A stretch of DNA of 44,512 nucleotides from a bacterium (lineage in GTDB: Bacteria; Gemmatimonadota; Glassbacteria; GWA2-58-10). Below are positions 15,533 to 23,700 of the stretch, piece after piece. The position numbers and the translations under genes were made by a program. Where the stretch lies: positions 1 to 44,512 of the forward strand of contig JAJFUG010000030.1 in assembly GCA_021372515.1 (NCBI GenBank). Reading direction: 5' to 3'. Below the pieces are notes generated by a model. The model was not told where the DNA came from, did not search any database, and worked only from the letters and a program-made list of their open reading frames with translations. How positions within the stretch are numbered: position 1 is the first letter of the stretch; every line of letters begins with the position of its first letter.

Positions 15533-17886
15533 GCACCCGCAAGAGCGACGGGCAAAGGAAAGCCGCCCCAACCGAACCTGAGCGCGGCGCCGGGAAACCG
15601 GGGCCGGACAGTATTCTGCGCTGGCTGCCGCTGCTGGCCCTCGCCGCTCTGACCGCAATATTCTTCTGGCCTTACCTCACGCCGCTCAAATCCGGACAGG
15701 CCTGGCTCTGGGAGGATTTCCTCCATTTCTCCTACCCGGTGCGGTTCTTTGCCGCCACCTCGCTGGTGCGGGGCGAGTTCCCGTTCTGGAACCCTTACGT
15801 GTTCGGCGGAATGCCGTTTTTCGCCGACATCCAGACTGCGGTGCTGTACCCCCTGAACCTGGTCCAGACCGTGTTCGCCGGTGCGGACAGCCTCAGCCCG
15901 CGGGTGGTGCAGCTGTTCGACGTGCTCCACTATTTTCTGGCCGGCTGGCTCTGCTGGCGTTTCCTGCGCTATCTCAAGCTGAGCGCCGACTCGAGCCTCC
16001 TGGGCGCGGTGACTTTCGCGTTCAGCGGGTTCCTGATCACGCACGCGATCCACCTGAATTTCATCAACGTCTTCATCTGGCTGCCGCTGATCCTGGAGCT
16101 GTTCCAGCGCGCCCTGGATAGCGGCCGCCTGCGCTGGGCCGTGGGCGCCGCCCTGACCCTGGCACTGAGCACCATGGGCGGCTACCCGCAGTACACCCTG
16201 TACATCTGCTACGTGCTGGGCCTGCAATGGCTGTTGCACGAGGTGGGGGCGCGGGAGCATGGGGGGACGGTGAGCCTTTCGGCCTCCGGCGCGCGCTTTC
16301 TGACCCTGCTCGGCGTGGTGGGCTTCGGGGTGGGGCTGAACGCCTTCAACTGGCTGCCCGCCGCTGAACTGGCCCGCTACACCCCGCGCAGCAGCATGAC
16401 CTGGGAGGCTTCGGTCGAGCACTCCCTGCACCCGCTGCTGCTGTTCAAGCTGATCTGCCCGGGCTTTTTCGGGACCCAGTATCCGGCCGAGAACACCTAT
16501 TGGGCCGGGGGCTACAGCGCGTTCTGGGAGACCTGCCTGTTTGTCGGGGTGCTGCCGCTCAGCCTGGCGCTCTGGGCGCTGGGGGCTTTCCGCCGCGACC
16601 GGCGGGTGCAGTTCGCCGCGCTCCTTACCGGGTTAAGCCTCTGGCTGGCTCTGGGGCGCTTCGGGGGGCTTTACTGGCTGTGCTTCAAGTTCGCTCCGGG
16701 ATTCGGACGGTTCCGCATTCCGGGACGGTTCGCGGCGTTGGCCTCGTTCGGCCTGGCGCTGCTGGCCGCCCTGGGCTGGGAGGCGCTGCGGCGGAAAAGG
16801 AGCGAGGCCGGGGGAAAGGTGGTGCGGGGTCCGTTGCTGGTCGCCGCCGCCCTGGGAGTGGTCGTTGTTTTGATGCTTTGTTTGCTCTACGCCGGTGCGC
16901 TGAACGGACTGTTTGAGGGCGCCCTGACCCGTCCCGAGGTCAAGTCCCTGGCCTCGACCGCTCTCCTGCACTCAGTGGCCACAATAGCGTGTACGCTTAT
17001 CCTGCTGGGTCTTGCCGCCGGCGGACCGCTGAAATTCGACCTGCGCTGGATGGGATATGCGGCCGTGCTTTTCACCTTTTTCGAGCTGCTCACATTCGGC
17101 CGTCCGTTCCTGGACGGCAAGACCGACCCGGGCCAGTTCTACGCCGACTCGCCGGCTGCGGTCCAGTTGAAAAAGGAGCTTCAGACCGAGCTGTTCCGGA
17201 TCAACGCCCGCAGCCTGGAAAACCCCGGTGTAATGGTGCTGCGGCGCAATCAGGGCTGCCTGGACCGTCTGTTCCTGCTGGAGGGCTACAACCCGCTGCA
17301 GCTCAAGCGCCGCCTGGGCGAGGTCGGCCTGGACCGTCAGTTCGACCTGCTGAACGTCAAGTACAGGATCGTGATCGACTACCAGCAGCAGCGGGCCGGG
17401 CTGGTGCCCAACCCCACCTGTATGCCGCGTGCGTTCCTGCTCAGCCGCTGGCGCGTGCTGCAGGAGGACCCGGTGATCCTGGCCACCCTGAACGACTCCA
17501 CGTTCGACTACCGCGGCGAGGCCGTGCTGGAGAAAGCCCCCGGCATTGACTCGTCAAAGGACCAGGGGCATATTGAAACGAAAGCCGAGGTTAAAAGATA
17601 TTCCCAGAACGAGATTACCGTGGAAACCGACAGCCCGGCGCCCGGAATCCTGGTGCTGAGCGAGTGGGACTACCCGGCCTGGAAAGCCTGGGTGGACGGC
17701 TCCCCGCAGGAAATCCTGCGCGCCGATTACGCCCTGCGCGCCGTGGCCCTGCCCGCGGGGCGGCACAGCGTGCGTTTCGCCTACGAGTCCGACTCGGTCC
17801 GGCGCGGGGTGCTGCTCAGCCTGGGAGCGGCCCTGGCTCTGGCGGCGTTCTCGCTCCTGTCCGCGCGCTGGTGGCGCCGCTGGTAG
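15529..17886 (+). CDS. YfhO-family membrane glycosyltransferase (GT-C like)
   Basis: A 785-residue polytopic membrane protein. After a charged cytoplasmic tail (1-30) there are about a dozen hydrophobic helices to residue about 540, then a soluble domain of about 190 residues and a final helix near 765. The first extracytoplasmic loop has the family pattern WEDFLHFSYPVRFF, then FPFWNPYVFGGMPFFADIQ, as in YfhO proteins. In Bacillus, YfhO transfers a sugar from an undecaprenyl-phosphate donor made by the GT2 enzyme CsbB. Here a GT2 gene overlaps by 4 bases upstream, so the same two-step logic is inferred. The acceptor in this diderm is unknown. Confidence 0.85.
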   Translation: MSTRKSDGQRKAAPTEPERGAGKPGPDSILRWLPLLALAALTAIFFWPYLTPLKSGQAWLWEDFLHFSYPVRFFAATSLVRGEFPFWNPYVFGGMPFFADIQTAVLYPLNLVQTVFAGADSLSPRVVQLFDVLHYFLAGWLCWRFLRYLKLSADSSLLGAVTFAFSGFLITHAIHLNFINVFIWLPLILELFQRALDSGRLRWAVGAALTLALSTMGGYPQYTLYICYVLGLQWLLHEVGAREHGGTVSLSASGARFLTLLGVVGFGVGLNAFNWLPAAELARYTPRSSMTWEASVEHSLHPLLLFKLICPGFFGTQYPAENTYWAGGYSAFWETCLFVGVLPLSLALWALGAFRRDRRVQFAALLTGLSLWLALGRFGGLYWLCFKFAPGFGRFRIPGRFAALASFGLALLAALGWEALRRKRSEAGGKVVRGPLLVAAALGVVVVLMLCLLYAGALNGLFEGALTRPEVKSLASTALLHSVATIACTLILLGLAAGGPLKFDLRWMGYAAVLFTFFELLTFGRPFLDGKTDPGQFYADSPAAVQLKKELQTELFRINARSLENPGVMVLRRNQGCLDRLFLLEGYNPLQLKRRLGEVGLDRQFDLLNVKYRIVIDYQQQRAGLVPNPTCMPRAFLLSRWRVLQEDPVILATLNDSTFDYRGEAVLEKAPGIDSSKDQGHIETKAEVKRYSQNEITVETDSPAPGILVLSEWDYPAWKAWVDGSPQEILRADYALRAVALPAGRHSVRFAYESDSVRRGVLLSLGAALALAAFSLLSARWWRRW

Positions 17887-17913
17887 TTATTGTCAGCCGA
17901 GAGAGAGATTGCC

Positions 17914-18759
17914 TTGCGTTACAACACCTATTACGAGGAGCCCGGCTACCTGCTGGGAGGCGGTTTCAGCCCTGCGGTCAAGTATATCCTGATCGCCTGC
18001 ATCGGCTCGTACATTGTGGACGGCCTGTTGCGCATGGCCGCGGGCAGCTCGCTCTGGGTGACCGTGTTCGGCCTGACCCCGCACCTGGTGAACACCCGCT
18101 TTTTCCTCTGGCAGTTCGCCACCTACATGTTTGTCCACGGCGGCCTGTGGCACCTTCTGTTCAACATGTTCGCCCTCTGGATGTTCGGCTCCGAGATCGA
18201 GCGCACCTGGGGCACCCGTGAGTTCACAATCTTCTTCTTCATCACCGGGGTAGGGGCGGGCCTTCTGTACTGGATCTTCGCCTCCGACTGGTCGCTGCCC
18301 ATCCGGGCCGGGCTGCCCAACCAGGCGCTGATCGGCTCGAGTGGGGCGATCTTCGGGCTCCTCGCCGCCTACGGCATGATGTTCCCAGACCGGCGTATCC
18401 TGTTCATGCTGATCTTTCCGATCAAGGCCAAATATTTCGTGCTCCTGCTGGCGGCGATCGAGTTCTGGCTCAGCTGGACCCCCTCGGGCATCGCGCATTT
18501 CGCTCACCTGAGCGGTATGCTGATCGGGTATCTCTACCTGAAAAAGGACTGGCAGTTCAGCCGCCTGTCCTCTGCCTGGCACGACCGCCGTCGCCGCCGC
18601 CAGATCCACCTGGTCAGCCGTGAGCTGGAGAGCCGGCAGAGCGAGCAGGCCGAGGTGGACCGCATCCTGGACAAGATCAACGCCCAGGGCATCCACAGCC
18701 TGACCCGCCAGGAGAAAAAAGTTCTGGAGCGCGCCAGCGCCCGTCGCGCAGGCAAGTGA
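17914..18759 (+). CDS. Rhomboid-family intramembrane serine protease
   Basis: About 281 residues with six predicted membrane helices. The catalytic dyad is S143 in GSSGAIFG and H198 in AHFAHLSGM. The oxyanion-side motif HGGLWHLLFNM (N84) is present. The TTG at 17914, 5 bases after GAGAGAGAG, is preferred over a TTG at 17890 that lacks a ribosome binding site. The C-terminal 70 residues are cytosolic, basic and coiled-coil-like, and end in a segment (INAQGIHSLTRQEKKVLERAS) seen in many rhomboids of this subgroup. It is the last gene of the envelope operon. The substrate is unknown. Confidence 0.93.
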   Translation: MRYNTYYEEPGYLLGGGFSPAVKYILIACIGSYIVDGLLRMAAGSSLWVTVFGLTPHLVNTRFFLWQFATYMFVHGGLWHLLFNMFALWMFGSEIERTWGTREFTIFFFITGVGAGLLYWIFASDWSLPIRAGLPNQALIGSSGAIFGLLAAYGMMFPDRRILFMLIFPIKAKYFVLLLAAIEFWLSWTPSGIAHFAHLSGMLIGYLYLKKDWQFSRLSSAWHDRRRRRQIHLVSRELESRQSEQAEVDRILDKINAQGIHSLTRQEKKVLERASARRAGK

Positions 18760-19074
18760 GAACGCTCCGGACACCTCGCCCGATTTTGTGCCGTCCTGTT
18801 TGATCCCATCGTGACAACATTATCCTTATCATTGTTGCCCCAAAAGAGACATGTGTATCTACAAGTATGGGTTTGAGCAGCATATTTTCCCTGGCTGTGA
18901 GAAAATAATGCCGTATTCTACAGGGGTCGGGGAGAGAATTAATTTTTTTAATTGTATGTGGTCCAAGATATAAACGTAAAATAGCATGCCGGGAAGAGGG
19001 CTGGCATGCTATTTGCTCTTAACAAGCCAGGAAAGGCAACAGGACGGTGGGTCATGAACAGAAGGGGACGGAAA
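18760..19074. other. Intergenic region between rhomboid gene and small Cys protein
   Basis: This 315-base gap is clearly more AT-rich than its surroundings. It holds tandem ATTATC and CTTATC hexamers (about 18819-18830) that faintly resemble a Fur site, and a 40-codon ORF at 18851-18973 with a poor ribosome binding site. It also has a possible -10 TATAAA at 18969-18974 with a poor -35 (TTTTAA, 18946-18951). The 12-bp hairpin listed separately follows. No terminator with a T-tract is evident after the rhomboid gene. Confidence 0.5.
18979..19014 (+). promoter_or_regulatory. Perfect 12-bp hairpin in the leader of the small Cys protein
   Basis: AAATAGCATGCC (18979-18990) is the exact complement of GGCATGCTATTT (19003-19014), with a 12-nt purine-rich loop. 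If the TATAAA at 18969-18974 is a -10, the RNA would begin almost at this hairpin, so it could stabilise or regulate the 5' end. It could also be a terminator with a weak tail (TTGCTCTT). Confidence 0.5.
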
Positions 19075-19215
19075 ATGTGTAAGCACAGGGATTTGATCTA
19101 TATCGGGAAGCAGCCGATAACGCTCAAATCGGACCGTTTCCTGTACCTGTTCAATTGCACGACCTGCAAGACCACCATTTCCATTCCTCCGCGCCGGTCC
19201 CGCAAAGAGCCCTGA
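19075..19215 (+). CDS. Small Cys-containing (zinc-ribbon-like) hypothetical protein
   Basis: A 46-residue basic protein that starts MCKHRDLIYIG and has a later FNCTTCKTTIS segment. The MCxH near the N-terminus and the CxxC about 27 residues later could make one zinc site. The ATG at 19075 follows AAGGGGAC at about 7 bases. Longer in-frame starts (ATG 19054, ATG 19006) lack this spacing, and the 19006 start lies in the leader hairpin. A hairpin follows the stop, and a structured leader precedes the gene. The function is unknown; the family is not one I can name. Confidence 0.6.
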   Translation: MCKHRDLIYIGKQPITLKSDRFLYLFNCTTCKTTISIPPRRSRKEP

Positions 19216-19223
19216 TTCCCAAC

Positions 19224-19245
19224 CGGGCCGTCTCCTGACGGCCCG
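19224..19245 (+). terminator. Hairpin after the small Cys protein
   Basis: CGGGCCGT (19224-19231) pairs perfectly with ACGGCCCG (19238-19245) over a 6-nt loop, 8 bases after the stop codon. There is no T-tract, so termination may be weak or factor-assisted. Confidence 0.5.
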
Positions 19246-19304
19246 TAGTGCACTGCCGTTTCCAACCCCAGACGAAAAACCAGTGCCTGAAATCGATTTT
19301 TCCC

Positions 19305-19333
19305 TTGCCTGGAGCGGCTTTTCAGTGTATATT
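19305..19333 (+). promoter_or_regulatory. tRNA-Lys promoter
   Basis: TTGCCT (19305-19310), a 17-bp spacer and TATATT (19328-19333) lie about 75 bases before the mature tRNA 5' end. Confidence 0.65.
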
Positions 19334-19408
19334 GTAGCCGTTCGCGCTGACAAGGCCGACACCTCTTCAGTGAGGCCCCATCCAAACAAGGCTTCGTCCG
19401 ATTGCAGT

Positions 19409-19484
<76 letters not shown>

Positions 19485-19512
19485 TACTATTCCCAACAGA
19501 CAGACCGGGCCA

Positions 19513-19552
19513 TGCAAATGAACCGCAAACTTGGTTCGCGGGGTTTTTTGCA
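19513..19552 (+). terminator. Terminator after tRNA-Lys
   Basis: The GAACC/GGTTC and CCGC/GCGG inverted repeats offer alternative stems, flanked by TGCAAA and TTTTTTGCA. A run of six T follows the stem. It lies 28 bases after the tRNA. Confidence 0.75.
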
Positions 19553-19564
19553 TTATATTCGCCG

Positions 19565-19594
19565 TTGCGGCGGGTTGAGACCGTTTCGTAGATT
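19565..19594 (+). promoter_or_regulatory. Possible era promoter
   Basis: TTGCGG (19565-19570), an 18-bp spacer and TAGATT (19589-19594) lie directly after the tRNA terminator and 23 bases before the era ATG. Confidence 0.4.
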
Positions 19595-19617
19595 CCCTTA
19601 AGACGGGGTGCAGAGCA

Positions 19618-20553
19618 ATGACAGTTGGTGCAGAGGGCAAACCGGTCAGTCCCGGAGCGAAGCGCAGCGGAGTGGTGGCGATAGCCGGCAGCCCCAATGT
19701 GGGCAAGAGCACCCTGATGAACCACCTGCTGGGGCAGAAAATCTCTATCGTGAGCCCCAAGGCCCAGACCACCCGTCAGCAGGTGTTCGGCATCCTGAGC
19801 GGGGAGGGCTTCCAGGCGCTTTTCATCGACACCCCCGGCGTGATCCAGCCACGCGACCGCATGCAGAAAATGATGATCCAGACCAGTTTCAAGGCAGTCA
19901 GCGGGGCGGATGTGGTGATCTTCATCCTGGACGCCGCCGAAAGCCGCGGCCTGCACCTGGATCCGGAGCTGGAGGGACGGCTGCGCGGGCTCAAGGTGCC
20001 CTGTATCCTGGCCCTGAACAAGATCGACCTCATCCCCAGGGACCGCCTGCTGCCGCTTATCGCCGAGTGCGACGGCACTGGGCTTTTCGCGGAGATCATC
20101 CCGGTGAGCGCCCTGACCGGCGACGGCACCGGGCGTCTGCTGGACTTGGTGGTCCGGCGGCTGCCGGTGGGTGAGTTTATGTACTCGGAGGAACAGATCG
20201 CCACCCAGCCGATGCGGTTTTTCGCAGCAGAGCTGATCCGCGAGGCCATTTTCGAGCAGTTTCGCCAGGAGCTGCCCTACGCCGCCGCAGTGCAGGTGGA
20301 GGAGTACCAGGAGCGTCCGGGGAACAAGGCCTACATCCGGGCCGTGATTTTCGTGGAGCGCGAGGGACAGAAAGCGATTCTGATCGGGCGGGGCGGCGAG
20401 CAGCTCAAGCGGCTTGGCCGCGAGGCCCGCACCCGGATTGAGGAACTTTCCGGCTCCAGTATCTACCTGGACCTCTGGGTCAAGGTGAAAGAAAACTGGC
20501 GTAAGAACGATTCCTTTCTCAAGATGGTCGGCTACACGCCCGACAAACTCTAA
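19618..20553 (+). CDS. era: GTPase Era
   Basis: A 311-residue ribosome-assembly GTPase that binds the 3' end of 16S rRNA. G1 is GSPNVGKST (25-33), the switch I region includes KAQTTRQ, G3 is DTPG (71-74) and G4 is NKID (134-137). The C-terminal KH domain (about 210-300) contains the GRGGEQLKRLG loop. Length and motifs are normal. It is the first gene of a transcript that continues to the Trm112-like gene 24 bases downstream and probably into the PorU-like gene. Confidence 0.97.
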   Translation: MTVGAEGKPVSPGAKRSGVVAIAGSPNVGKSTLMNHLLGQKISIVSPKAQTTRQQVFGILSGEGFQALFIDTPGVIQPRDRMQKMMIQTSFKAVSGADVVIFILDAAESRGLHLDPELEGRLRGLKVPCILALNKIDLIPRDRLLPLIAECDGTGLFAEIIPVSALTGDGTGRLLDLVVRRLPVGEFMYSEEQIATQPMRFFAAELIREAIFEQFRQELPYAAAVQVEEYQERPGNKAYIRAVIFVEREGQKAILIGRGGEQLKRLGREARTRIEELSGSSIYLDLWVKVKENWRKNDSFLKMVGYTPDKL

Positions 20554-20577
20554 CCCGAAGCAACAGTGGAGGACAGG

Positions 20578-20742
20578 ATGCTCGACCCGAAACTGCTTGA
20601 AATTCTGGTCTGCCCGAAATGCAAGGGCGATCTCGAATACCGTCATGACCAGAACGAGCTGGTCTGCCACGCGTGTCGCCTGATCTACGACATCAAGGAC
20701 GATATTCCGATCATGCTGATCGACGAGGCCCGGTCATTCTGA
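20578..20742 (+). CDS. Trm112-family small zinc protein
   Basis: A 54-residue protein that begins [19 protein letters not shown] and has a second pair in [11 protein letters not shown], giving four zinc-ligand cysteines (CxxC ... CxxC). The C-terminal [10 protein letters not shown] is typical of the UPF0434/Trm112 family. Members activate SAM methyltransferases that modify tRNA, rRNA or release factors, and bacterial copies are often stand-alone. GGAGG (20568-20572) is 5 bases upstream. The 15-base gap to the next gene's TTG start suggests cotranscription with the PorU-like gene. Confidence 0.92.
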   Translation: MLDPKLLEILVCPKCKGDLEYRHDQNELVCHACRLIYDIKDDIPIMLIDEARSF

Positions 20743-20756
20743 GTGTCGGAGACGCA

Positions 20757-23700
20757 TTGAGAGCCGGACGGAAGATATTCAGCACCGTTCTGTTGACCGG
20801 ATTGACAATCACTTTTTGCGCTTTCCAGTCGCGGCTGAACGCAGCCGAGGGGCCTTTCCGTCTGGTTTCCTCCGGCCCCGGGGGAGTGCGCCTGGTTTTC
20901 GAGCTGCCGGCATGGTCTGTCGAGCCGGTCTTCATGCGCGGTGTGGACTATGCGCGGATCGATGCCACCGGAGCACAGCTTTTCGGCCCGCCGGGCTATC
21001 CGCCGCTGCCGCGCTACAGCGTAGCCCTGGCCGTTCCACCCGGCGTGGCGGTGAGCGCTTCAGCAGGGGGTGAGGATATCCAGAGCGTGCGTATCGGCAC
21101 GCTGGCCCCGTCCCAGTCCACTCCGGATAACGAGACAGGGGAGCTGTCGTTCCAGGCCCTCGCCCCGGAATACACCCGCGGCGGCGAGTACCCGGCCTCG
21201 GCTCTCAGCATGGCCGGTCCTTTCTCTTTCCGCGATTACCGTATCGTGCAGCTCACCGTGAGCCCGTTCAGCTACGACCCGTCCAGCGGGCGGCTGAGCG
21301 TACGCCGCAGCCTGAGCCTCAGCCTGACTTTCAGCGGCTCCTCCTCCCAGCCTGCCGCAACCGTATCCCCCGACCCGCTGGTCCGGGGCTCGCTCCTCAA
21401 CTGGCAGAGCGCCGCCGCCTGGCGCACCCCGCGCAGCAGCCGTCTGGCCGCAGCCGCGGCCTCGCCTTTCGACCGTGCCCCGCGCTGGGCCGCGCTCAGT
21501 GTCGATTCCAGCGGTGTATACTCCGTGAGCGGCGCCGACCTGGTGGCCGCCGGTGCCGACCTGTCCGGGATCACCCCGGCGAACCTTCGCCTGTACTGGG
21601 GTGGAGGACTGATGCTGGAGGAGGCCCCTGAGGCCGCCCAGCCCGACCTGCACGAGGTGGCGGTCCGGGTGACCGGGGCGCAGGACGGCAGATTCGACCC
21701 GAATGACCGGATCATTTTCTACGGCCAGGGCCTGGACCGCTTTACCTTGGATGACAGCGGCGCAGTAGCGAGCCTGCGCCACCGCTACGACAGCCGGGCG
21801 GTCTACTGGCTGGCCTGGGGTGACCCGGTAGCCTCCGGCCTGCGCATGGCCGAGAACACGGCTGCACCGTCACAAAGCGCCTTGCCGGTGACAACCGCCG
21901 AGCGCTGGCTGCATTTCGAGCGCAACACTGTCTATTTCCCCGACCTTCAGACCGAGCAGTCCAAGCTCAACCCCGTGCCCGACTACTGGGCCTGGGTCGA
22001 GGACTCCGACAGCCCTGACAGCCGCGAGCGGCGGCTCGATCTCCCCGTGAACCCTCTTTCAGGCGGTAACTGGCTGCGCTGCCAGTTCTACGGCCAGGAA
22101 CGCTACGCCACCGCACTCTGGCGGTTGAACCTGAACGGCGCCCTGCTCACCCAGGGGGCCAACTATTCCGCCACCGCCGTGACCACCGGCTGGAAAGCCG
22201 TCCCGGAGGGCGGCCTGGGCCAGTCCGGCAACAGCCTGACCCTCACCGGACCGGGGCAGATATACGGGTTTGTCGAGCTGCGGGTGAACACCTCACTGAC
22301 CCTGAGCGGCCGCACCCAGGCCGAGTTCCACCACCGTCAGGACAGCGGCCCGGCCGTGTATCAGGTTTCCGAGGACGCGGTGCGTGAAACCGAGGTCTAC
22401 GATGTCACCCGGCCCGAGCAGCCGGTGCACCTGAGCGCGGTCGAAAGAACCGGCAGCAGCGCGCGGTTTGCTCTGGCCGCCGCTTCCGACTCCCTGCGCT
22501 CGTTCGTGGTTCTGACCGATACCGCCTACGCCCGTCCCGCGACCGTGAGCCTGTTCGAGCCGCCCGGCCTGCGGCATCTGGCCGGGGCTGAATATGTAGT
22601 GATTACCCCACGCGCCCTGGCCTCCCAGGCCCGCGCCCTGGCCGACACCCGCGCTTCGCGTCTTTCCACGCAGGTGGTGGCGGTGGAGGACATCTACGAC
22701 GAGTTCGCCCTGGGCCAGCGCGACCCGGCCGCGATCCGCAATTTTTTCAAATTCGCTTTCGACTCCTGGAGCGTGCGCCCGCGCTTCGCCGTGCTGTTCG
22801 GTGACGGGCACAACGATTTCCGGGGCTACACCGCCGAGGGCCGGGCCAGGGCGAACCTGATCCTGCCTTTCATCAACATTCAGGACACGGCGGTGGACGA
22901 GTGGTACGCACGCTTTGAAAGCGGCGCTCCGCCGCAGATTTCCCTCGGGCGGCTGCCGGTAAAATCGGCCGCGGAGGCCGCGGTGGTGGTGGACAAGATT
23001 GCCCGCTACGAGCAGGGACGCGACCGCGGCGACTGGGTGCGGCGCGCGGTGCTGGCGGCGGATGACGGGTACTCCAGCGGTGGAAACTGCGATCAGGTGG
23101 GGGGGCTGGCTGCTGGCAGCGAGTCGATAGATTCTCTTCTGCCCAATGACCTGGAGCGGAAAAAAGTGTACCTCGACCGCTACCCGTTCGATCCGCCGGA
23201 AATCGGCAGCCGAAAGCCGGCTGCCACGCGCGATCTGATCCAGTGGTGGAACCGCGGGGCCTTGCTGATCAATTATTTCGGTCACGGCAGCCCGACCCAG
23301 TGGGCCCAGGAACTGGTGTTCGATGTGGAACGGGATTTGCCGTTGCTTAGCAACGGATACAAGTTGCCCCTGGTGCTTAGTTCATCCTGTTCTATCGGCT
23401 ATTTCGACAGCTACCGCTCGGATGCCATGGCGGAGCGGCTGTTGACCGCCAGCGGCGGCGGCGCCATTGCGGTCTACGCGGGCACGCGGGTGACTTATGC
23501 GGGGCTGGACCTGGCTCTCAACCGTCTGATGGTGCGGAATCTGTTTACCACGCCGACCGTGACAGTGGGCGAGGCCGCGCTCCAGGCCCGCCTGGGCATG
23601 GGGGACACGGGATCGAGCAACTCGGAACAATATACGGTATTCGGCGATCCGGCCCTGCTGTTGCACGCACCCGTCGGGCAGCTCGACACGCAGCTCGAAA

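Noticed and set aside
18815-18836. Second Fur box from tandem ATTATC/CTTATC hexamers
   Set aside because: Only two of three hexamers fit, and no promoter with a matching position was found. Too weak to call.
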